A model generated the notes under the pieces. The model saw only the letters and a program-made list of their open reading frames with translations, did not search any database and was not told the DNA's origin. The position numbers were made by a program, and so were the translations under genes. Shown piece by piece: positions 38,181 through 47,416 of a stretch of DNA of 64,000 bases (position 1 is its first letter; every line of letters starts with the position of its first letter). The DNA comes from Cymodocea nodosa (lineage: Eukaryota; Streptophyta; Magnoliopsida; Alismatales; Cymodoceaceae), in contig CM072344.1 of the NCBI GenBank assembly GCA_036874045.1, positions 3,134,501 through 3,198,500 on the forward strand, read 5' to 3'.

Positions 38181-38946
38181 GAATATAGGAAGGCCTAATA
38201 GAATTGAAGTACCAACTGAAAATTGTGGGTCAACTTTAACATTTTCTAATAAAAATTCGACTATTCCTAAAAAATTGTATTACTAGAGACCAACTAGAAA
38301 TTGGGATGAAGATTTATGTTTAAGTGTGTATAATTTTCTGAATAGATCTTGGATTGAAAATACTATGATATATCTAAAATAGAAAGCATTAATTAACTAC
38401 ATATATGTTATACTTGATGGATATATATATTTAGTGTCAAATATATCAGTTGCATTTAGATCTGATTTATACATAGTAAGCATAGATAGTTATGATGATG
38501 ACTATATAGAAATATTGTCTATACCTAGTGATATAGCTAAACCACTGTCTACAGAACATGATAAAATTCAATTAGGAATGTGGTATAATGAATATGATTA
38601 TCCTACTTTATGTCTAATAAGATAGTGGGATGAATTGATGAAATTTCAAATATAGATTATGAAAGACCTAAATGAATGGAAGTGGGAAGAGGAATATATT
38701 GAAATATATGTAGAGATAGAAACAACTACATTATCTTGGAATAGAAAAATATCTCTTTTTGCATTTCAATTCATTAATGGAAATATACTTATATTTAGTA
38801 TTGATAACATACTGCAAGTTTACAAGTTAAAAAGGAAAATAGACTACATTAAAACAGAATTAATAGCAAGAAGAATTATGCCTAAAAAGTTTGCTTGGAC
38901 TGACACGTTTATTCCATTTGTTACTACTTTTCAATTATGTTCTTAA
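38181..38946 (+). pseudogene. F-box gene, 3' piece, in Athila element 2
   Basis: Plus-strand reading on the far side of the copia insertion. Readable stretches include VSNISVAFRSDLYIVSIDS (38434-38625) and ISLFAFQFINGNILIFSID (38659-38946), with many Trp, Ile and Tyr. This looks like the beta-rich, substrate-side half of plant F-box proteins, but no named repeat (kelch, LRR, FBA) can be assigned by eye. It ends at 38946. Broken by a few interruptions in addition to the insertion. Confidence 0.5.
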
Positions 38947-40748
38947 ATTGTGATTTTGTACTTTTAATGTTGTGTGAATTCTATATTTATGTTATAAAAA
39001 AAAACAAAATATCAATCCAGATTGTTGGTATTTGTTCTAAGAAACCAACTAGCTTGCTTGTGAGCCACCAAAGGCATAGGAGCCTAAGTTCCACACAAGA
39101 CACTGATTTAACAATATATGTTTTGTTGTTAAATGTTATTTTGTTATATATTTTTCTTTTATTTGTGAATGAAAAGTTTTTCAGAATTAAGAGTTAGAAG
39201 ACATTCAAGAAGATACAAAAGAACAATGTATGTAATTGATTACTTATCCTGAATTTACATTTAAACTCAGTTCATGGGGTTATTCATTAATTCAATGAAT
39301 TAAGTTCGTTGAGTTAGGTGCTAAGTCAATGAAACAATATTCATGCCTGCTAACATTTACTGTACTTACTGTAAAATCTTTTACATTAAGGATAATGCAA
39401 AATGTAGGTATGGGGGGGAGGTAATTAGATTAAAAGCCAAGTAATTTTGTTAATTAGAGGAATTAGAATGGTGCTGCAAATTTTTGTGGAAACCGAAATT
39501 GAAAATTTTTTATGAATTTGCTATAACTAACCAAAATTTCTTGTAACTATTTGATACTTGAAACTGTCAAATTTTTAAGAACTATAACTACTTGAATGTT
39601 ATATTTAGAATCTTATATAAGATGCTACAAATTTTACAATTAATACAAATCTAGATATAGTATCTTATGTTTTTGCTGAATTTTATGAGTTTAACAGTTT
39701 CACGATTTTAACAAGAAATCAAAATGCTTAATTTAAACTCAGTAAATTATCTGAAATCCTGAAAGAGCTGAAATGTTGATTTTTGGATTAAATGAAATAC
39801 ATATGATCAATGATACATTTAATTTGATTGATTAAACTTGTAGAATGATTTATGTGTAAATCTTATTAAACTACAGAAAAAGTATGAGCTTATTGATATG
39901 GATTCATATTTTCAGTAAATAATAGAAGTAGGATTATATGAGATTTGTATTTTATTGCACTGTATTAATGAAATACGTATATATACTGTGTTGAAAAGAA
40001 AAGAAAAGAAAGAGAAAAACTTTAAGAGTTATTGACTTGTTTGATCACGAGCCTTTTGTACTTGAGCAGATAGGTATGTAAGGATTGTTGACCTAAAAAA
40101 TGACTCTTTAAATTTGGCAACCTAAGATTCTGATCAGATTTGGGATTGTTGACTGAAAGCTTGATATATGGATACACTAAAAAGCTCTTGTATGATTCAA
40201 GCTTTTCAAATTAACTTTTAAAGTACAAATATACATATATTGTTCTAAAAAGATAAAAGTGATTTGTGAAATACAAAAATCTTTTGAATCAAGTGTATTT
40301 TTTGTTATCTAAGATTATTGAAGTATGAATCTAGATTAGACTTTTGAAGTTGTTTATTTGAGATACAATTCATTATTCTACTTATTTTAATCACATTGAG
40401 TTGGATTGTGTTTTGATTCGTAAGTAGTGAAATTTATTCTGGAAATCATACGGGAAAATTTAGGATAATAGATGTTTGAAAAGAAAAAAAACATGATAAT
40501 ATAATTACCACCTATGTGATGCTAATATATTTTGTATGTAATTTACATATGTTTTAAATATATTTGCAGGTTGAAGAGGAGAAAACAATGTTAAAATAGA
40601 TTACTAAAAAATACAGAATATCTTTATAGTAATCTAATTTATGTATTCTGAAGAAAAAAAATGAAGAATTAATTCTAGCACTTTAGAAAGACCAACTAGT
40701 TATATCTTAGTTTACTAAGGGACTAGCAAAATTTAAGTATGAGGGAAG
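38947..40748 (+). other. Non-coding 3' region of Athila element 2 with purine tracts
   Basis: AT-rich, no gene seen. It holds one GTTGAGTTA pair (39280-39330), a GGGGGGGAGG tract at about 39411-39420 of the kind that follows the last ORF in many Athila/Tat elements, and a weaker purine run (TATGAGGGAAG, ending at 40748) directly against the 3' LTR, which is the plausible polypurine primer. A CCACCAAAGGCATAGGAGCC stretch near 39066 is unassigned. Confidence 0.55.
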
Positions 40749-42598
40749 TCTTTAGAATGAAAAAGTGCATAATATTAATGGTTAAATGATGGTTAATTGC
40801 ATAATATTTAGCTTATCATATGAGAATTAAGCCATTATGTTATAATTGCACTATTATATGCCTTAATGAAAGAATCTACATAATTTCAAGAAATTAGCAT
40901 TAATTAAGTATATTTCTGAACTGTCGGTGAATTACAGGCTTTGAAATTCTTATATATCCGAATTTTCTATTATTTCAGAGAGTTATATGTAATGTGTCAA
41001 ACAGTTATGTTTTAAACGCTAAAAGAATATTTTATTATTTCCTAGAGTACACGTGTTCAAATCGTAATGCATGACTTAAGTGAATTTTTGATAAATTATC
41101 TGGTAACTATCCGAAATACATCTGAGCATCTGAAATATATGAGCTTGTTATTTCTTTATTACATGTGTTTTATAATTAAGTCAATGAAGTAAGTTCGTTG
41201 AGTTACACTAACTCCACGGACCATTTATTTTCTAATATACCATTGTAGCAGTTGCAGAAACAGAAAATTCGAAGGAAAACCACGATTACACATATCACAC
41301 AGGAATTCACTTATGGAATGAAGAAGAAATCATCATTGTTGATCTAAATGAAGGGAATCCAACCAATCATCTAAGTAGAATCACTTACTACAGAAAGAAA
41401 TATAAAAGAAGAGAAAAAATTATGAAAAAGTGTGTGTATAGAGGTGGAGAACCGCACTAACTGTAATAAGCGTCGGAAGTTCCCTTAAGCTCCACACCAC
41501 CATCAAAATCACCAACCATCAGAGGTTTGTGAGGATACTTTCTAGATGTTGGGTCAATTCCAAGCCAAACACGATGACTAACAACCACTATGAGGAGTGA
41601 TCGCATCTCGGGAAGAGAATCCATTTTCACCAAGCATCGACTCATATCTCAGGAGATCATAAAGCTTCTAGTCTTGGTTTCGGTTTGATGCTAGTATGCT
41701 GAAGAGGAGATCATCTTACAATTCTTGATTCACAATTCTATAGGGAATGAGGTAAGATTGTAAGTGATTAAGTTTTCAGTAGTGTAATTACGTCGCATGT
41801 AGTGACAGAAGTTTTTACTATCGATAGAGATTTTTATATTTCACCTTTTGTTCATCTTCAAGAACGTATCAAAACAAAAAATACCAAAAACAACAAATTA
41901 TCTATGTTTACATTTAATATTAAAGTGTTGTATTGTTTGTTTTATATCGTGATTAATGTTATCATTGCTAGTATTGTGAATGTTTTATGTTTGCTTGATT
42001 CAAAAAATAGAAAATAGTTTTATTGTTTACTGAAATTGATTCGTTCTAGATACTTAAAGATTTTAATGATTAATGTTTGAAATATCTGAATATTAGTGTT
42101 GCTTAATGACAAATCTAATATTAACTAACATTAAAGAGCTTAATTGATGTTATTTACATTCTATGGAACCGCCCAATGGTTGGCCAAATTCCTCTGTAAA
42201 TAGCAGTATTTAACTGAAAATGTAGGCTCCTAGAGTTAATTTAAGTCCACGAAATTAATCCGTTGAGTTAACCATAACACCACAAACTAAGTCCGTTGTG
42301 TTAACTGTAACTCAATGAAGTACTTAACTGAATACATATAAATTCTAATATAAAAATTAGAATAGTACACAATTCTTACTCAATCTCTATGGGATCGACT
42401 TATACTTACACATAAATACAATATACATTGTGCAATTGCAGTTAAAAATACAAATTAGATTTAATATCTAATTTATGTGAAATGTTATTTGTTTACTTCT
42501 AAAAGAATTTATTAATATAAGCATCAAAACAAGAAAAGTACAAGTTTTCTTATGTCGTTGAATAGACAATTTTCTAATTTAACTTTTCACATTAAACA
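40749..42598 (+). repeat. 3' LTR of Athila element 2 (1,850 bp)
   Basis: Aligns end to end with 10178-12049, including the shared special 3' end TTCACATTAAACA that no other Athila LTR in the window has. It is followed by the target duplication TTAAT (42599-42603). Confidence 0.9.
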
Positions 42599-42603
42599 TT
42601 AAT

Positions 42604-44016
42604 AAATCTCTAACAATTATGGATAAAATAGGAAATGCTAAATTTTATTTTTTCCACTAATCAATTACATCAAAACTATTCATATTAGGATATTCATTCC
42701 ATAAATATTGATGATTTTTTAAATTAAAATATTTAATTATTATCTATAAATTATAGTTGAAGATAATTGATAATATTCTTTATCTTCTAATAATTTTTGA
42801 GATGTCATCATTGATGATGATGATGATAACATATAAGAAGATGACAAAATTTGTGTTGTTTATACTTCATACTTTAAATAATATGAATCAAACATTTTAT
42901 TTAAGTTTTCCTCTACATCTTGAATAGTTAAACTTATTTCTACACTTAAACATTTTTTAATCTTATCAATTAATTTACCAACTAATTTTAATTTACATCT
43001 TCAATCTAAGTAAGCACATAATGCATATAATAAAGGAATTTCACACCAATATTTTAAAAAAATTTCTTTCATTCCTTTAACTATAGATGAAAAAAAATCC
43101 AACATTACCATATTTATTAAAAACTAATATAATATCATACAAATAATATAAGACATAAATAAAAGTTGAATAATACACTCCTAATAATCTTAAAATGGTT
43201 TTAAAATTCAACGAAACAATTAATAGTTTCAAAGTCATTATCAACTAAATTATTACTACAATTACTTAAATTATGATTATAATGATATTTTATAGGTTTC
43301 TTATAAGGAAGACAACTATTTAACATCAAATATAAAAAATTCATAATTACATAAAAAGAAATTCAGCAATATGAAGAAAAGAAATTTTTCTAAATCCTAT
43401 TAATTTTTTCTATAAAATTTAATTACTATCTATAAAATCCTACTTTAATTCTATCCTCCCAAATATTAAAAGTACAAGCAATGTAAATATTTATAGAACT
43501 CATAACATTAATAAGTTCATTTCTAATAATGTGAATTTTGATCAATAATATCTTGTTTAATAGTATTCCTACAAACATATATTTATATTGTAAACAATAA
43601 GCTTATAAAATGTATTCTTTAAGATATGAATTATCACTAAAATTAATAGTTAAATTATTAACAATAACAAATTTAGCATGAAGTTCCTTAACTTTTTTAT
43701 AATCATAATGTCATGTAGAAATACAACCTTCAAGAATAAAATTAAAGTTGTGTTTAAATTGTTTTATCTTTATTATTTCTTGCATATTTAACTTCCCAAG
43801 TAAGTAAATGACAATTTGAATGACCTATACTGCTATAATTTTTACAAGAGAAATCTATGTTGCAATTGATGTAGTAGATTCTCTCTATTATGGTACCATC
43901 CTTTATGGTTTTCATCTTTATGCTAAACTTGAATGAAGCTCTTCTTTGACACATGGTAATAATAGATGAAGATGCCCCAACTGGTATTGGTCTCATGGTA
44001 TCCATAGATTGCGTCA
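42604..44016 (-). pseudogene. hAT-superfamily transposase remnant, N-terminal and central part
   Basis: Minus-strand reading. Near 43760-44016 it shows MRPIPVGASSSI, then a BED-finger-like IKDGTIIERIYYINCNIDFSCKN with GHSN and KYARNNKDK. Further on come ELHAKFVIVNNLTINFSDN, CRNTIKQDI (about 43560-43700) and a Ser-rich SSSYMLSSSSSM linker (about 42810-42850) before the dimerisation region. This order is that of Ac-like BED/hAT transposases (ricesleeper type). It would bind and cut terminal inverted repeats. The frame is broken many times and no terminal repeats are seen. Its C-terminal side continues at 10023-10172, beyond Athila element 2. Confidence 0.65.
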
Positions 44017-46400
44017 TTTCTAGTGAATATCCAAATTCTTGACTTTCATTGTTGAAGTTGAAACTAGAGTTATTTGCCGTTGAATGATAGAAACTTGAAA
44101 AAGCTTGAGAGAAGTTAGAAATTAAAGGAAAATATTTGAGAGGAGAGCTTGAGAGAGTTGAAATTGAGAATTTGTAATTTAGAGAACTAGAGATGGGTGA
44201 AGGGAAGAAGATGAGGTTAAATAATATTTATAACATAATTTATTGATTTAATCATTTATCTTGTTTTTCAACCCAATGCCCAGGTCTATTACTTGTAACC
44301 CATTACACACCACTCCACTCATTACCATCTCATGTGGTCAGAATCTATCGTCGGATTCCGCCGATGGAGCCACGGAATTTCTGCCCATTTCCTATCTAAA
44401 TCCACTTGCTGCTGCCCATCGATTTCGCCCATCAGCTCATCGCAACCCAAGGCAACAAGCTCGTGACCCCATTTGCTTGTCTCACCTCGCAATCAACAAA
44501 CAGCCAGCACTCACCACACTCCATCCCCCATCTCGACACCATCATGTGACGATGCCCTTGTTACTTGTAGCGACGTAGCCTCAATAACCCCAACAGCCCA
44601 ACATAATCACACGTCGAGTTAGCTCCACCTGTTGCTAACTTCGCTCACTACCCCAGGCCACCCAGAGCGACTGAGCTCCAAGCTCAGTTCGCCCAAGGCT
44701 TGAAAATAAGTTTATATAGCAAAAGAAGTTAGTTATATGATGCTTGCTCTCCTCTTTGATGCTTGAAAGTCTTCCATGTGACTCTAATTATGTGAATATG
44801 AAGCTTTGTAAGAGGGTAGGGAAGGGTTTTAAGCTCTCGATGAATGCAAATGAAGCACATGAGATGTTGTAACCAATGGTGTGTGGAATTTAGTGCCTAT
44901 GGACGGGTTTATATAGAGTTTGGAGGCTTAGAGTTGTAAACACAACAATTAAAAATTCCTTCTAACGACTGGTGAATTGGTATATTATGGATCAGTATAT
45001 TATTGTATAAAATGATATTGCACTCATAATGACTTAGTACACTAGAAAAATTGGTATGCCAATTTATGAAATTAGTACACCATTTTTGCTCTAGAGAGTA
45101 GCTGCACTTGTGTCTCAAAAAATACCATGTCAATACCAAAATTTAATATTCCATTTTTTATTCGAAGAATTTTATCCTAAAAGGCAGCATACTAAAATCG
45201 AATTCAGTATACCTTTTTAATCCAAAGTCAAGTTGCACTTTTGGTCTACTAAATGATACATTGTTTTTTAGAAATAATATTTTGATTTTGTAGTAGAGAG
45301 AGTATTGAATTAGACTCTATTCTATACCATTCTAAATAATTTTCTGAAGTATATATGTCTATCTTAAATGTCTTATACGAAGATTCCAACATAAAAAAGT
45401 ACGTGAGGGATTTACCATTTTTCCGTGAGGCAACTCAAAGCACCGTCACTCATAATTACATAATACAAGTCTTTAAACTAATTCCTACTCTTTTTTTGCA
45501 TCTTTGAATCCTTGAATTTTCTTTTATTTTTCCTTTGCCTCTACTTGGCTTTGCGATTTTCTTGAATACATTGCTTGACTTTTGTTTTAATTACATCCTA
45601 TTTTCTTCTCATATATTCTACAGCAAACCAATTAATATATACCACTATATATTTATCAATTAATTTTATATTGTCATATTAATTGAAAAAATAATTCCTA
45701 ACAAAATCTATGGTAAATGAGTGCACGCAACGAAGAGTCAAAGTAAAACTTCTCTACTCACTTCTCAATCAACTCCTTCCCATGAAAACCACTACAGCTT
45801 TCTTCAAATAATGGAGATCACAGTGGTTAATTAGTCATAACCAAGGTTAGTATAAGAGTTCATATACTTATAATGACGGTAGGGGTGTTTAAATTAACTA
45901 AAGGTAAAATGATAAAAATCATATCCACTGGGATATAGGAGTGATTATGAGATTTCCCAAGGATGTATATTTAGGTTAAAAACCCTACCTGCTATCGTTT
46001 TTTTTTGTTTGATAATATTACTATTTCTTAGATTTGAATGTAAATATATATATTCTTTCTTAATTTGCAGACCTTTGTAAGGCATGGAAAGTTTTTTTTT
46101 CTTTTTCAAATAATGGTAGTTTCTTTGGACCAAGTGATCCTCTTGTTACAAGAGAAAGGAAAGACTATTCGTTGTGGATCATATAATATTTTTTCATTCC
46201 TCTCCTCCTGCACGTTCTCTGAGAAGCAGATGGTTTGGAAACATGTGCACATATATTTTAAACATGAGATTAAGTAATTAAAGACGTTGATACCATGCGG
46301 AGTTTTTTAATCATAGAAGCAAATAGGTTGGTTGAGTAATCCAAGTGGTGAACACTTGCAGAAAACTACAAAACGCAAGCGTTTACCTTGTCCTGTAGGG
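44017..46400. other. Intergenic region between hAT remnant and potassium transporter gene
   Basis: A GC-richer block at 44260-44700 has no recognisable domain. 44900-45290 is AT-rich, with repeated TTGGTATA/AGTATAC-type words. I see no supported gene, RNA gene or intact element. Confidence 0.4.
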
Positions 46401-46480
46401 TGTAAAGCACATCGTGTTGGAACTCTGCGATCGAGAGAACACATGCATCACCTCCTCTTCAGGTTTCTATTCAACGTTTG

Positions 46481-46516
46481 ATGGGTATCGGACAATCACT
46501 GCTTACCGATACCCAT
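46481..46516. repeat. Perfect 11-bp inverted repeat upstream of the transporter gene
   Basis: ATGGGTATCGG (46481-46491) and CCGATACCCAT (46506-46516) form an exact stem with a 14-base loop, about 330 bp upstream of the inferred first intron. It could be a regulatory site or a remnant of a small element. Confidence 0.6.
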
Positions 46517-46659
46517 GCGGGCAGCTCTACATGTGCCGCCACGGCGCCGCGTCCTCAGGTTTGATATGTATCCAACTATTACTGCACTATCTGACGGCGG
46601 TACAACGAGAGAGAGAGCAAAAAAAGGAAGAAGCAAATACACGTCTCTAGCTCTATTTA

Positions 46660-46808
46660 TGAAGAAGTTGGTGCTCTTTGGGTGAGTGGAAACTAACGAC
46701 TCGGCCACCGTCAACGGCTGCTGATCCCCAGTCATCGTCATCTTCCCCACGGTTCTGTCGTGCCCGAGTGCTGCTCCTGACACGCTGCATCCCCCGCAAA
46801 CCTTCGAG
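46660..46808 (+). other. Inferred 5' UTR exon of the potassium transporter gene
   Basis: A GC-rich, CT-rich leader-like stretch ends in a GAG/GTAGGG donor after 46808. A matching acceptor CTCTCTCTACAG ends at 47342. A TATA-like CTATTTATG lies near 46652. The start of transcription is not defined by sequence alone. Confidence 0.4.
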
Positions 46809-47348
46809 GTAGGGCCTCCGGGACTTCTACATCGGATTTCGGTGCTTTTGCGAGGGATTCTGGGCTTCTACATCGGATTTCGTATGGTTAATTGGCTTCG
46901 CTTCTTCTTCTTTTCAACGTTGTTTTTTATTGTTTTTACTTGCTTCTTGTGGGGTTCTAGCGACATGTGATATGCTTGGGTTATTTGGGAGTATTCGAGT
47001 TTTTCTTGGATGTCCTGTCTCCAAGTTGGCGTTTGTCGCCCTCCCTATATTTGTTTAGATTTTAGATGTGTTTTTTCCCCCGTGGAGACTTTGTCCGCCT
47101 TATTCTTTTGAGTATTTGGGTTTTGCATTTTATCTTCCCCTTCCTCTTCTACCGTGCGGTGGTCGTGCTCTGCAATCCGAAGGTGTGATCTCCATCCTGC
47201 CCACCATACACCGGGAATTTTGAAGATGGAAGTCATTGGGTTTTTGAATCTCTTTATGTTCCGAATCGAGTGGATTGTCTATGAGAAGTGTGTTATTTTC
47301 CTTATTATCTGATTGTAGCTTCTGTACTTGCTCTCTCTACAGTGGGAA

Positions 47349-47372
47349 ATGAGCTTGGAAGACGAAAACTGA
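47349..47372 (+). CDS. Upstream ORF of 7 codons in the transporter leader
   Basis: ATG at 47349 gives MSLEDEN and a stop at 47370-47372, 44 bases before the main start codon at 47417 and in the second 5' UTR exon if the acceptor at 47342 is used. It could lower translation of the main ORF. No conservation data are available. Confidence 0.35.
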   Translation: MSLEDEN

Positions 47373-47416
47373 ACTGGGTTCTTTGCCTTAGACTGAGAAT
47401 AGTAGAAATTTTGTCG

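Larger units (their letters stand above)
10178..42598 (+). mobile_element. Athila-type Ty3/gypsy element 2 with nested insertions (broken)
   Basis: The LTRs at 10178-12049 and 40749-42598 are flanked by the matching 5-bp target duplication TTAAT (10173-10177 and 42599-42603), so one insertion explains the whole span. Without nested insertions it is about 16-17 kb. Parts in order: 5' LTR, primer site, zinc knuckle and ITLRSG linker, protease, RT-RNase H, integrase, third ORF, gag-like gene, F-box gene, polypurine tract, 3' LTR. The LTRs differ by about 8-9% over the first 345 bp by eye, mostly transitions; at a grass-like 1.3e-8 per site per year this is about 3-3.5 million years. Coding parts are heavily decayed, with more than twenty breaks. 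The gag position behind pol and the F-box gene are unusual. Confidence 0.88.

Noticed and set aside
44261-44578. 105-codon open frame near the hAT remnant
   Set aside because: No recognisable motif; the GC-richer patch makes chance openness likely.
47288-47416. N-terminal extension of the potassium transporter from an in-frame upstream ATG
   Set aside because: The extension lies across an inferred 5' UTR intron acceptor (47342) and has no family similarity; the family start fits 47417.
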